A stretch of DNA of 64,000 nucleotides from an uncultured Collinsella sp. (GTDB taxonomy: Bacteria; Actinomycetota; Coriobacteriia; Coriobacteriales; Coriobacteriaceae). This document shows positions 1-7,858 of this stretch, piece after piece. Both the position numbers and the translations under genes were made by a program. Below the pieces are notes generated by a model. It was not told the origin of the DNA. It saw nothing but the letters and a program-made list of their open reading frames with translations, and did not search any database. The stretch is taken from positions 62,001 through 126,000 of the forward strand of contig CAUGJE010000003.1 of NCBI GenBank assembly GCA_959599915.1. The letters are read 5' to 3'. How positions within the stretch are numbered: position 1 is the stretch's first letter; every line of letters begins with the position of its first letter.

Positions 1-1578
1 CTACCCGCCGCGGAGCTCGTCGAGCACGCTATCCGCCGCGAAGAAGGCCGCATGGCATCCAACGGCGCGCTGGTGATCGAGACGGGGGAGCGTACCGGCC
101 GTTCCCCCAATGACCGCTTTATCGTTGACACCCCCGATGTTCACGACAAGATTGCCTGGGGCGCCGTCAACCGCCCGCTGTCCGTCGAGAGCTATGAGGC
201 CATCAAGGCCGGCATCGTCGACTATCTCAACGAGCGCGACGTGTTCGTCACCCGCGGCATGGCAGGCGCCGACCGCAACCACACGCGTCGACTGCTCGTT
301 GCCTGCGAGCGTGCCAGCCAGGCACTCTTTATTAAGCAGATGCTCGCCCGCCCGCTCGCCCGCGAAATCGCGCGCACCGGCGAGCCCGACTTTTGCGTGC
401 TCGCAGCGCCCGGCTATCAGTGCGACCCTGCCATCAAGGGCCTCAACTCCAGCGCCGCCGTGGTCATCAACTTCCAGGAACGCGTGATTCTGGTCGCCGG
501 CACCGGTTACTCCGGCGAGATTAAAAAGTCGATCTTTAGCGTCATGAACTATCTGCTGCCCGTCGAGGACGACGTGCTGCCCATGCACTGCTCGGCCAGC
601 ATGGATCCCGTCACGCACGAGACCGCCGTGTTCTTTGGCCTGTCCGGCACCGGCAAGACCACGCTTTCGGCCAATCCCACGCGCCTGCTGATCGGCGACG
701 ACGAGCACGGTTGGTCTGACATGGGCATCTTCAACATCGAGGGTGGCTGCTACGCCAAATGCGAGGGCCTGGACGCCTTCCACGAGCCCGAGATCTTCAA
801 CGCCGTCCGCTTTGGCGCGATTTGCGAAAACGTGGTGCTCGACGAGAACCGCAAGCCCAACTACGACGACATCTCGATCACGCACAACACGCGCGTGGCA
901 TACCCTGTGGAGCACATTCCCAACGCGTGGACCAAGGGCATGGGCACCACTCCAAGCGTCGTGCTCTTCCTGACCTGCGACGCCTTTGGTGTGTTGCCGC
1001 CCATCTCACGCCTGACGGCCGATGCCGCCATGTACCACTTTGTGACGGGCTTCACCGCCAAGATCCCCGGCACCGAGGTCGGCGTCACCGAGCCCACGCC
1101 CACGTTCTCCTCGCTGTTTGGCGAGCCGTTTATGCCGCTCGACCCTATGGTCTACGCCAAGATGCTCGGCGAGCGTATCGCCGACGGTCGCACCCGCGTC
1201 TATCTGGTCAATACCGGCTGGATCGGCGGCGGCTACGGCGTGGGCCATCGCATCGAGCTTGCCTACACGCGCGCCCTGGTGGCCCGCGCCCTCGACGGTA
1301 CCATCGAGGACAGCGAGTTCTTGCACGACGATATTTTTAACGTCGACATTCCCACCACGTGCCACGGTGTGCCCGACGGCATTCTGGTGCCGCGCCAGTA
1401 CTGGCAGAGCACCGCTCGCTACGACGAGGCAGCGTACAACCTGGCGGTGATGTTCGAGGAGAACTTCGAGAAGAAGTACTCGCACCTGCCCGAGTCCGTC
1501 AAGGCCGCCGGTCCGCACGCTCAAGTACACGCCGACGCCCGTCATCGCGGCCGCGGGCTGCTGGGACTTCGCCACTAG
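1..1578 (+). CDS. pckA: Phosphoenolpyruvate carboxykinase (ATP), 5' end outside the window
   Basis: Catalyses oxaloacetate + ATP to PEP + CO2 + ADP in the cytosol; in fermenting gut bacteria it often runs toward oxaloacetate. The frame is open from base 1 and the residues before the first ATG (base 52) already match the family, so the true start lies upstream. Visible family motifs are TGERTGRSPNDRF near the N-terminus, the P-loop GLSGTGKTT (bases 637-663), the metal-binding GDDEHGW just after it, and NTRVAYPVEHIPNA. The expected family end is reached at about ESVKAAGP. The last 20 or so residues, rich in Arg and His, do not look like the family, and the +1 frame offers a more protein-like tail, so a small frameshift near base 1510 is possible. 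A hairpin repeat follows the stop by 19 bases and probably ends the transcript. Confidence 0.95.
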   Translation, partial: LPAAELVEHAIRREEGRMASNGALVIETGERTGRSPNDRFIVDTPDVHDKIAWGAVNRPLSVESYEAIKAGIVDYLNERDVFVTRGMAGADRNHTRRLLVACERASQALFIKQMLARPLAREIARTGEPDFCVLAAPGYQCDPAIKGLNSSAAVVINFQERVILVAGTGYSGEIKKSIFSVMNYLLPVEDDVLPMHCSASMDPVTHETAVFFGLSGTGKTTLSANPTRLLIGDDEHGWSDMGIFNIEGGCYAKCEGLDAFHEPEIFNAVRFGAICENVVLDENRKPNYDDISITHNTRVAYPVEHIPNAWTKGMGTTPSVVLFLTCDAFGVLPPISRLTADAAMYHFVTGFTAKIPGTEVGVTEPTPTFSSLFGEPFMPLDPMVYAKMLGERIADGRTRVYLVNTGWIGGGYGVGHRIELAYTRALVARALDGTIEDSEFLHDDIFNVDIPTTCHGVPDGILVPRQYWQSTARYDEAAYNLAVMFEENFEKKYSHLPESVKAAGPHAQVHADARHRGRGLLGLRH

Positions 1579-1597
1579 CTTCGCTGTGAGTCCATAT

Positions 1598-1631
1598 CCA
1601 CCACAAAGGGGACAGTGCGCCTTTGTGGTGG
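1598..1631. repeat. Gene-end hairpin repeat, copy 1 (REP-like, probable terminator)
   Basis: Inverted repeat with arms CCACCACAAAG and CTTTGTGGTGG around a GC-rich, asymmetric loop that contains GGGGACAG. A T-run follows. It is one of six copies in the first 16 kb. This copy is in the same loop orientation as the one at 4136. It stands directly behind pckA and can act as an intrinsic terminator. Confidence 0.85.
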
Positions 1632-1633
1632 TT

Positions 1634-1662
1634 TTGCTCGCGTGGATGGCTCGGGTTATAAT
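1634..1662 (+). promoter_or_regulatory. Predicted promoter for the B3/4-domain gene
   Basis: TTGCTC, a 17-bp spacer, then a perfect TATAAT ending at 1662. Transcription from about 1669 would give a leader of roughly 140 nt before the gene at 1807. The -35 box is weak, the -10 box is strong. Confidence 0.5.
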
Positions 1663-1668
1663 ACGCCT

Positions 1669-1790
1669 GACATATCGTCCCCTTCTCCGGATGGGGACAG
1701 CGTAAGCGCTCTTGTGGCGGCACCGTAGGACTTTGAAGGTGGCCGTCGTGAGGGCGCTTTTTGTTTAGGCGCCCTCACTCGGGCGCGCAC
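1669..1790 (+). ncRNA. Structured 5' leader candidate of the B3/4-domain gene
   Basis: Three hairpins stand in series between the predicted start site and the ribosome binding site. The first pairs GTCCCC (1677-1682) with GGGGAC (1693-1698). The second pairs AGCG (1699-1702) with CGCT (1707-1710). The third is a perfect 10-bp stem, 1748-1757 with 1769-1778, around a T-rich loop. The linker contains GGCGGCACCG and AAGGTGG. I cannot assign it to a known riboswitch class. It could be a cis-regulatory leader or simply a stable 5' end. Confidence 0.35.
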
Positions 1791-1806
1791 AATGAAGGGA
1801 GAGCGT

Positions 1807-2526
1807 ATGAAGAGCTTTATTGCCGAGGATTCATTCTGGGAACTATTTCCGCAGGCGGCTATCGGCGTTGTGGTCGTAAAGGGCATGAAGCCCGCGGCTC
1901 AGATTCCCCAGGAGGACGTGGATGCGATCGCCGCGCTGCTTGACCGCGCCAACATCGATGCGGAGTGCCACCTGACTAGCGATACCATCAGCGAGAACGC
2001 GCCGGTCAAGGCATGGCGCGACGCGTACCGTCTGTTCAAGACTAAAAAGGGCGCCCGCTGCTCGATCGAGAACTTGCTCAAGCGCGTGCTTAAGGGCAAG
2101 CCTGTGGGCCACATTACGCCCGCGGTGGACATCTACAACACGGTGTCGCTGACCTATGCGCTGCCCGTGGGAGGCGAGGACCTACATGCTATCGAGGGCG
2201 ATCTGCGGTTGGCGGTGACCGACGGTGGCGATGCGTTTCTGCCGCTTGGCGAGGAGACAGGTGACCCGACGCTTCCTGGCGAGCTCGCCTACATCGATGA
2301 TGCGGGCGCCGTGTGCCGCTGCTGGAACTGGCGCGACGGCGTTCGAACGGCCCTGTCCGACGATTCGACCGACGCGTTCCTGGCGATTGAGTGCGTGGAG
2401 CCCGAGCGAATGGAGGACTGCCAGGCCGCCATCGACCGTCTTGCCGATCTGCTCGAGCGGTATTTGGGGGCGACGGTTGTCGTTAAGACGCTTGTGACCC
2501 GCGACAATCCCTGTGTGGACCTGTAG
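1807..2526 (+). CDS. B3/B4 tRNA-binding-domain protein
   Basis: About 239 residues. The sequence matches stand-alone B3/4 domain proteins, related to the editing region of phenylalanyl-tRNA synthetase beta chains. Typical stretches are RDAYRLFKTKKGARCSIENL, the GHITPAVDIYN segment and the ALPVGGEDLHAI segment. The cellular role of stand-alone members is not established; interaction with tRNA or an amino acid is the family-based guess. An in-frame ATG lies five codons upstream (1792), but the ribosome binding site AAGGGAG (1795-1801) overlaps it and is properly spaced from 1807, so 1807 is chosen. It is a single-gene unit with its own promoter and leader, closed by a hairpin repeat at 2556. 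Confidence 0.8.
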   Translation: MKSFIAEDSFWELFPQAAIGVVVVKGMKPAAQIPQEDVDAIAALLDRANIDAECHLTSDTISENAPVKAWRDAYRLFKTKKGARCSIENLLKRVLKGKPVGHITPAVDIYNTVSLTYALPVGGEDLHAIEGDLRLAVTDGGDAFLPLGEETGDPTLPGELAYIDDAGAVCRCWNWRDGVRTALSDDSTDAFLAIECVEPERMEDCQAAIDRLADLLERYLGATVVVKTLVTRDNPCVDL

Positions 2527-2555
2527 CGGCGCCTAGAACCTATTGATGCCCAAAA

Positions 2556-2588
2556 CCACCACAAAGGTGCCTGTCCCCTTTGTGGTGG
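2556..2588. repeat. Gene-end hairpin repeat, copy 2
   Basis: Same arms as copy 1 with the loop reading GGTGCCTGTCCCC, flanked by an A-run on the left and a T-run on the right, so it can terminate transcription from both sides. It lies between the B3/4 gene and the MarR regulator. Confidence 0.85.
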
Positions 2589-2696
2589 TTTTTATGTTGA
2601 TGGGTTAACAAATGGGGTATTTGGGTACGGGTGTCGCCTTATGCGACTAAGATGTTTACCCGTAAGCATTATGCAAGCGAAAGGCGGTCGTCTCTC

Positions 2697-3146
2697 ATGC
2701 AGCAGAACGACGAGACACGTTTCGAGGACTTTGTCGGACTGATCAGCGGGCTCTACAAGGAGATCCAGCGCATTAAGACATCCGAGGGCGCAAGGCTGGG
2801 CCTCAAGGGCTCCGATGTTATGTGCCTTTACTATCTTGAGCGCAGCAAGGACGGCCTGACTGGCGCTGACCTGGCTCGCATGGCAGGCGTGACCCGCGCC
2901 GCCGTCTCGCGTACGCTCGCGCATCTGGAGGAGGGCGGCTACGTCGAGGTCGACGATTCGGGCGATGCCGCCGTTAAGTATCGTGCTCCGGTGCGCCTGA
3001 CCGCTCTGGGTGGCGAGAGCATGAGCGAGGCCGACCGCATTATCCATGAAGTGCTCGATACCACCGGTAAGGCTATGGGTGTGGAGCAGCGCGAGCAGAT
3101 GTATGCGTCGCTGCGCACGATTCTCAACACCCTGCGCGAGCTGTAG
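2697..3146 (+). CDS. MarR-family transcriptional regulator
   Basis: 149 residues forming a winged-helix DNA-binding protein. The recognition region reads GLTGADLARMAGVTRAAVSR, followed by the wing around GYVEVDDSGD and a C-terminal dimerisation helix. MarR proteins are usually dimers that repress nearby genes and respond to small ligands. The start at 2697 is preferred over an in-frame ATG at 2631 because GAAAGGCGG sits about 10 bases before it and the upstream codons lie in promoter-like sequence. ACGGGT and ACCCGT half-sites (near 2626 and 2657) form a possible operator upstream. The DegV gene starts 120 bases downstream on the same strand. No ligand can be predicted. Confidence 0.85.
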   Translation: MQQNDETRFEDFVGLISGLYKEIQRIKTSEGARLGLKGSDVMCLYYLERSKDGLTGADLARMAGVTRAAVSRTLAHLEEGGYVEVDDSGDAAVKYRAPVRLTALGGESMSEADRIIHEVLDTTGKAMGVEQREQMYASLRTILNTLREL

Positions 3147-3265
3147 GGCCGCCAAGGCTTTTGCTTCCAATTAACAACTGCATAGTCCTGTTTGAGCACG
3201 TATACCGTGCCGGGGCCTTGCTGTCAAAATTCCCTGCGCGGGACCTGCGCAAGAAAGGATTCGCT

Positions 3266-4120
3266 ATGTCCGTCCGCATTATTACCGATTCCGCAAGCGA
3301 TATGTCGCCGGCTGAGCACCCCGCTCTGCGTGTTCTGCCGCTGTCCGTCACCTTTGGCACCGATGTGTACATGGATGGCATCGACATCGATCACCAGCGC
3401 TTTTACGAGATGCTCGTGGAGCGCGATGAGCTGCCCAAGACCGGCCAGGTCAACCCGTACGCGTTTTCGCAGGCGATTGCCAAGGTTCGTGAAGCCGGCG
3501 ATGAGGCTGTGATTATTACCGTGGGCGCTAAGCTATCAGGCACCAATCAGAGTGCCCGTACCGCACTTGCCGAGGCGCCAGGTGGCGACGTGTTCGTGGT
3601 AGACAGCAACAACGTCACCCTGGGCGAGCGCGTCCTGGTCGAGTATGCGCTGCGCTTGGTGGACGAGGGCCGCAGTGCATCTCAGATCGCGGCGGCTGTC
3701 GAGGCCGTGCGCGACCGTGTGGTGGTTATCGGCCTGCTCGAGACGCTTGAGTATCTGGTGCGCGGCGGTCGCCTGTCTGCTGCTGCGGGCGCCGTGGGTA
3801 CGCTGCTCAACGTAAAGCCTGTGGTGGCTGTAGAGGACGGTCTGATCGTACAGCTGGGCAAGGCGCGCGGCTCCAAGAACGGCCGCAACCTGCTGAACCA
3901 AAAGGTCGAAAAGGCGGGCGGCATCGACTTTTCCATGCCGCTGGCGCTCGGCTATACGGGTCTTTCGGATGCGGTGCTCAAGAAGTATATCGAGGACAGC
4001 GCGGCGCTGTGGGCTGGCCACACCGAGGGCGAGTTGCCCGTTCACACCATCGGCGCCACCATCGGAACCCACGTTGGCCCCGGCGCCGTAGCAGTAGCCT
4101 TCTTCCAGCCCGCCAACTAA
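3266..4120 (+). CDS. DegV-family (FakB-like) fatty-acid-binding protein
   Basis: 284 residues, the usual length for the family. It opens with VRIITDSASDMS, the N-terminal nucleating motif of DegV proteins, and carries KLSGTNQSAR in the second block, the counterpart of the SGTYQSA fatty-acid carboxylate site. Family members hold a long-chain fatty acid; FakB members present it to the kinase FakA, which is not in this window. The start is set by AAGAAAGG placed 8 bases before the ATG; earlier in-frame starts have no such site. A hairpin repeat at 4136 closes the unit. Confidence 0.88.
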   Translation: MSVRIITDSASDMSPAEHPALRVLPLSVTFGTDVYMDGIDIDHQRFYEMLVERDELPKTGQVNPYAFSQAIAKVREAGDEAVIITVGAKLSGTNQSARTALAEAPGGDVFVVDSNNVTLGERVLVEYALRLVDEGRSASQIAAAVEAVRDRVVVIGLLETLEYLVRGGRLSAAAGAVGTLLNVKPVVAVEDGLIVQLGKARGSKNGRNLLNQKVEKAGGIDFSMPLALGYTGLSDAVLKKYIEDSAALWAGHTEGELPVHTIGATIGTHVGPGAVAVAFFQPAN

Positions 4121-4135
4121 CCGACCTGCCATAAA

Positions 4136-4168
4136 CCACCACAAAGGGGACAGACACCTTTGTGGTGG
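4136..4168. repeat. Gene-end hairpin repeat, copy 3
   Basis: Same arms, with the loop in the reverse orientation (GGGGACAGACACC) relative to copy 2. It separates the DegV gene from the alkyltransferase gene, whose ribosome binding site begins about 16 bases after the hairpin. Confidence 0.85.
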
Positions 4169-4200
4169 TTTATGCTTTTCCGGGTGGAAGGGAGCAAGCA

Positions 4201-4521
4201 ATGGCGTCTGAGGGCTTTTTTGAACGGGTGTACGAGGTGGTCGAGCAGATCCCCGAGGGGATGGTCGCCACGTATGGTCAGGTGGCGCTGCTTGCCGGTC
4301 GTCCACGAAGCGCGCGGTACGTGGGGTATGCCCTGCATAGTAATCCGCGCCCCGGCCAGATCCCCTGCCATCGTGTGGTGTTTGCCGACGGCCGTATCTG
4401 TGAGGGCTTTGCCTTTGGCGGCCCCGATGCTCAGCGCGAGCTCTTAATGGGGGAGGGCGTGACGTTTGCCGATCCCATGCATGTTGATCTGGCCGCCTGT
4501 CGTTGGCCTGCTGGACTCTAA
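4201..4521 (+). CDS. MGMT-family DNA alkyltransferase, single-domain form
   Basis: 106 residues covering only the C-terminal DNA-binding/active domain of O6-methylguanine-DNA methyltransferases. The active site IPCHRVV is intact with its cysteine, so unlike Atl proteins, where the Cys is replaced, it could accept an alkyl group. The helix-turn-helix GMVATYGQVALLAGRPRSAR and the NPRPGQIPCH loop are clear. The N-terminal domain found in Ogt and Ada is absent. The start at 4201 is set by GGAAGGGAG about 9 bases upstream; an earlier GTG at 4162 lies inside the preceding hairpin and is rejected. Confidence 0.85.
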   Translation: MASEGFFERVYEVVEQIPEGMVATYGQVALLAGRPRSARYVGYALHSNPRPGQIPCHRVVFADGRICEGFAFGGPDAQRELLMGEGVTFADPMHVDLAACRWPAGL

Positions 4522-4540
4522 CAGCTCTGCCGTGGTCAAA

Positions 4541-4575
4541 GCCACCACAAAGGCGCCTGTCCCCTTTGTGGTGGC
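4541..4575. repeat. Gene-end hairpin repeat, copy 4
   Basis: Arms GCCACCACAAAGG and CCTTTGTGGTGGC, with loop GCGCCTGTCCC in the orientation of copy 2. It begins 19 bases after the alkyltransferase stop codon. Confidence 0.85.
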
Positions 4576-4673
4576 TTTCCGTTGCAGGTTTACCTGGGCT
4601 AACTTATGGAGAAGGTGTGTTGGGGTAGTTTGACGCTAGAAAGTAAGCCACGGTGAACTATATTGGTTTCAGC

Positions 4674-4811
4674 AACGGAGCAGGCAATAGGCGATGAAAA
4701 AGCCTGCCCTGTTGAGTTTGATTCGCATCCCTCCCCTCTGTGCGATTCAACGGTGTACTTCGGGAACAGGCCCGCTGGCAGCTAACTGCCGGCGGGCCTG
4801 TTCCTGTTTGT
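4674..4811 (+). ncRNA. Candidate small RNA with three hairpins and an intrinsic terminator
   Basis: The 340 bases between the alkyltransferase repeat and trpS contain no credible gene on this strand but have strong structure. Hairpin A spans 4674-4713 (GCAGGC pairing with GCCTGC). Hairpin B spans 4711-4751 (ATTCGCA facing TGCGATT, one mismatch). Hairpin C is a 13-bp perfect stem (4763-4775 with 4792-4804) followed by TGTTTG, which looks like a terminator. TTGACG at 4630 could be a -35 box, but no well-spaced -10 follows. The class is unknown to me; it is not tmRNA, RNase P or SRP RNA. Confidence 0.35.
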
Positions 4812-4851
4812 CGGGAGAGTGTGATGGATGGAGCTGAAGCGGTCCGGCTCC

Positions 4852-4879
4852 AAAAAAGGCGGACGCCGTAGCGCCCGCC
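4852..4879 (-). terminator. Intrinsic terminator of trpS
   Basis: On the minus strand a GGCGG...CCGCC stem with an inner GC-rich pair ends in six T residues, 36 bases after the trpS stop codon. Confidence 0.8.
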
Positions 4880-4914
4880 CTAAAGCAATCGAAAGCTCAA
4901 GCCAACAAATCGGT

Positions 4915-5964
4915 CTAGTACACCATGCCCATGGCGTCCTGAACCTCGGCCAGGGTCTGCTCGGCGATCTCATTGGCGCGACGGTTGCCCTCATGCAGGA
5001 CGTCCTTCACATAGTCCAGATCGTTCTCGTAGCGCTGGCGACGCTCGCGGATAGGTGCGAAGTACTCGTTGACGGCCTCGGTCACGTACTTCTTGAGCTG
5101 GCCGGAGCCGCCCATGCCAATCTCCTCGGCAATCTCGACTTCGGAACGGCCGGTGCAGATGGCGGCTGTTGAAAGCAGGCCAGACACGCCGGGGCGGTTC
5201 TCGGGATCGAACGTGATCATGCGCTCGGAGTCGGTCTGGCTCTTCTTGATGCGTTTGGCCGTTTCCTCGGCGGTCATCGAGATGTTGATGGCGTTGCCGT
5301 AGCTCTTGCTCATCTTGCGACCGTCCAGGCCCGGCAGCAGCGGGGTCTCGGACAGCAGCGCGTCGACCTCGGGGAACACCTTGCCGTAGCGGTTGTTAAA
5401 GCGGCGGGCGATGGTGCGGGTGAGCTCGATGTGCGGCAGCTGGTCGCGGCCGACGGGCACGACGTTGCCCTTGCAGAACAGGATGTCGCAGGCCTGATGC
5501 ACCGGGTAGGTGAGCAGAAGGCCGGTGAGCTCGTGGCCCGAGGCCTCCATCTCGGCCTTGACGGTGGGGTTGCGCGCCAGCTCGGCCTCGGAGACCAGCG
5601 ACAGGAACGGCAGCATGAGCTGGTTGGCGGCGGGCACGGCGGAGTGCGCGTAGATCATGGTCTTGTTGGGGTCAATGCCGCAGGCAAGGTAGTCCATGAC
5701 CATGTTGTACACGTTGTCCTGGATGTGCTCGGTGGTGTCGCGGTCGGTGATGACCTGATAGTCGGCGATGAGCACGTTGGTCTTTGCACCCATGTTCTGT
5801 AGCTCCACGCGGCCCTTGAGGGTACCGAAGTAGTGGCCCAGGTGCAGACGGCCGGTGGGGCGGTCGCCGGTGAGCATGGTGAACTTCTCGGGCGTCTTGG
5901 CCAGGCCCTCGCGAATGGCGTTGCTCTTTTGCAGCGCGACTTCGTAGCTGTTCTCGTTTGGCAT
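4915..5964 (-). CDS. trpS: Tryptophanyl-tRNA synthetase
   Basis: 349 residues; charges tRNA-Trp with tryptophan using ATP. The class I signatures are present: TGDRPTGRLHLGHYFG (HIGH type) near the N-terminus and KMSKSYGN about two thirds along. DLDYV...NEIAEQTL at the C-terminus is the usual anticodon-binding end. TTAGGAG lies 6 bases before the ATG at 5964; longer in-frame extensions upstream have no ribosome binding site and do not resemble the family. Single gene with its own terminator at 4852. Confidence 0.97.
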   Translation of the reverse strand: MPNENSYEVALQKSNAIREGLAKTPEKFTMLTGDRPTGRLHLGHYFGTLKGRVELQNMGAKTNVLIADYQVITDRDTTEHIQDNVYNMVMDYLACGIDPNKTMIYAHSAVPAANQLMLPFLSLVSEAELARNPTVKAEMEASGHELTGLLLTYPVHQACDILFCKGNVVPVGRDQLPHIELTRTIARRFNNRYGKVFPEVDALLSETPLLPGLDGRKMSKSYGNAINISMTAEETAKRIKKSQTDSERMITFDPENRPGVSGLLSTAAICTGRSEVEIAEEIGMGGSGQLKKYVTEAVNEYFAPIRERRQRYENDLDYVKDVLHEGNRRANEIAEQTLAEVQDAMGMVY

Positions 5965-6134
5965 GATTGCTCCTAACGTATGTTCATGGGTCAAGATGAT
6001 AGCGTGTTTATTAGAGAGGCGGTGCGTAAGTAGGCGAGGGGCGGGAGAGGGACGCGCGTGGTGCGGCATGTGCGATGGGTGCGGCGCGGCCGCGCTTGGC
6101 TAACGGTGCCTTGGCACATTCTCGGCAGCTTGCC

Positions 6135-7334
6135 CTAGAGCTTGTGGTGGCGCTCTTCTTTGCGCTCCTCGGCTGCCTGCTCCTCCTGCTTAAAGGCGGG
6201 GTCGTCGGGGGTGACGAGCTCGTCCTCATGCGTGCGCTTGTTGTAATGGTGGCGTAGCACGGGTTCAAACAGGTGCAGGTGCTTGGCAAAGGCCGCCGAG
6301 CCAATGGCGAGCACGGTAAAGATGAGCACACGCATGGGCACTTCGACCTGGTTAATCGCGGCGGCGCCGGCCGAAAGCATGATGCACCAGGCATAGATGA
6401 GTAGTACGGCCTGCTTTTGGTTGTAACCCTCTTGAATGAGGCGGTGGTGGATGTGGCCCTTGTCGGCCTGCCCAATGCTAATGTGGGCGCGCTTGCGGCG
6501 CACGATGGCGCTAAACGTATCGATGATGGGCACGCCGGCCACGATGAGCGGGATGATGAGCGAGGTGAGCGCGGCGGTGCGGCTCACGTTGAGCAGCGAG
6601 ATGGAGCCCAGCGCAAAGCCCAGAAGCAGCGACCCCGAGTCGCCCAAGAAGATGCTTGCGGGGTTGAAGTTGTAGCGCAAAAAGGCCAGACAGGCGCCAA
6701 AGAGCGCAATGGAGAGCGCGGCGGCGTCGATGCGGCCCGAGAGAACGGCCATCGAAAACATGGTGAACGACGCGATGCCGCAGATGCCCGTGGCCAAGCC
6801 GTCGAGGCCGTCGATGAGGTTAATGATGTTGGTGAATGCCACCAGATAGATCACGGTGATGGGGTAGGCGAGCCATCCGAGCATGATTTCGCCGGGGGCA
6901 AACGGGTTGACGATGACGCCGATCCGCAGGCCGCCGATACAGGCGATAAGCGCGGCGAGGACCTGTCCGGCTAGCTTTTGCTTGGGCTTGAGCTGGAAGA
7001 CGTCGTCGATAGCGCCGGTCGCAAAGATGACGGTAAAAGAAAGCGCAAGTATGGGGTAGCTGATGTGCAGACGGGGGTGGGGCACCAAAACGGGCGGCCA
7101 ACCCAGGTACCAGGTGCCTAGGATTTGCACAATACAGGCAACGACCAGGCCCAAAAACACCGCCGTTCCGCCCAAACGCGGGATGGGCTTGGTGTTAATG
7201 CGGCGCTTAGAAGGATAGTCGACGGCGTCGAGCTTAATTGCCAAGCGCTTGACCAGGGGCACCGTGAGGAAGGTCGTGATAAAGGCCGCCGCTGCCACGC
7301 ATAGATACGGTATGTAGCTCGGGGATGAAGCCAT
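6135..7334 (-). CDS. WecA/TagO/MraY-family undecaprenyl-phosphate sugar-1-phosphate transferase
   Basis: 399 residues, with about ten predicted membrane segments and a charged C-terminal tail. It transfers a sugar-1-phosphate, commonly GlcNAc-1-P, from the UDP-sugar to undecaprenyl phosphate, which starts teichoic-acid-like or other wall glycan synthesis. Family motifs seen in order are AIDDVFQLKPKQKLAGQ (catalytic Asp pair), NIINLIDGLDGLATG, FLGDSGSLLLGF and DKGHIHHRLIQ (His-rich cytoplasmic loop). WecA/TagO fits better than MraY because of the HIHHRL loop. The start at 7334 puts the first membrane helix at the N-terminus, but no clear ribosome binding site is seen; starts at 7406 or 7430 are possible. 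The glycosyltransferase region beyond 43 kb may use its product. Confidence 0.9.
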   Translation of the reverse strand: MASSPSYIPYLCVAAAAFITTFLTVPLVKRLAIKLDAVDYPSKRRINTKPIPRLGGTAVFLGLVVACIVQILGTWYLGWPPVLVPHPRLHISYPILALSFTVIFATGAIDDVFQLKPKQKLAGQVLAALIACIGGLRIGVIVNPFAPGEIMLGWLAYPITVIYLVAFTNIINLIDGLDGLATGICGIASFTMFSMAVLSGRIDAAALSIALFGACLAFLRYNFNPASIFLGDSGSLLLGFALGSISLLNVSRTAALTSLIIPLIVAGVPIIDTFSAIVRRKRAHISIGQADKGHIHHRLIQEGYNQKQAVLLIYAWCIMLSAGAAAINQVEVPMRVLIFTVLAIGSAAFAKHLHLFEPVLRHHYNKRTHEDELVTPDDPAFKQEEQAAEERKEERHHKL

Positions 7335-7525
7335 GAATCTAAAAACCGCCAAGCGTCGAAGGAAAAGGTCAAAGGTTGCTAAGCGCAAAGGGCATAGCCG
7401 AACCATGATACTCGACCAAGGGGGGTGCATGGAATTGCACGCAGCGATAATCACGCGCTTACCAGATATTGGGATGTTGTCGATGGATTGTCGGGATACC
7501 GGCGGGGATCCATATGGGCTGTAAT

Positions 7526-7552
7526 GGTGGTTTTCGGCAAATAAAAACCACC
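7526..7552. repeat. Inverted repeat upstream of the WecA-like gene
   Basis: Perfect 9-bp arms GGTGGTTTT and AAAACCACC around a 9-base loop. The arm sequence is the same as the outer flank of the six gene-end hairpin repeats, but the central GGGGACAG loop is missing, so it may be a relic of that family. Confidence 0.55.
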
Positions 7553-7571
7553 CCCCACGTTACGAAAATGA

Positions 7572-7725
7572 ACCCACCTAAAACAGGTGGGTGCCCTCAT
7601 CGACTGTTCCAGCGTCCTTAACAACGAAGGATACCTGTACTAGGTACGACTGTGTGGGCTCCCTAAATAAGCGCGACGGTTCACCCAGTTGCTCCGCGGG
7701 GGGCGGAATACCTACATCATAAAGC
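7572..7725 (-). ncRNA. Candidate structured RNA (6S-like or leader) with intrinsic terminator
   Basis: The 524 bases between the WecA-like gene and the radical SAM gene hold no credible protein. On the minus strand a TATGAT box near 7717-7722 precedes about 130 nt with nested hairpins (TACCT/AGGTA, TCCTT/AAGGA). The segment ends in a 7-bp stem ACCCACC/GGTGGGT with a T-rich tail (7571-7592). The upstream segment CTGGGTG can pair with CACCCA of that stem, so the terminator has a competitor. A stand-alone 6S-type RNA and an attenuating leader of the WecA-like gene are both possible; neither is proven. Confidence 0.4.
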
Positions 7726-7858
7726 GGCACTTTATCGATTCCAGTCTTGACATTACAAAAATCGTGTCGGACGATTACGGCGCCTTGGGCTCGAGCCGTC
7801 TGTGCGGTTGGTCCCTTTACGTTTGAGCTGCTGAATCGTTGTTTTGGAGCATGTTTTT

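Noticed and set aside
1700..1745. T-box-like GGCGGCACCG in the B3/4 leader
   Set aside because: The conserved T-box core and specifier stem are not present, and the leader is too short.
4828..5172. 114-codon plus-strand frame over the 3' end of trpS
   Set aside because: Lies antisense to trpS and across its terminator; no family resemblance.
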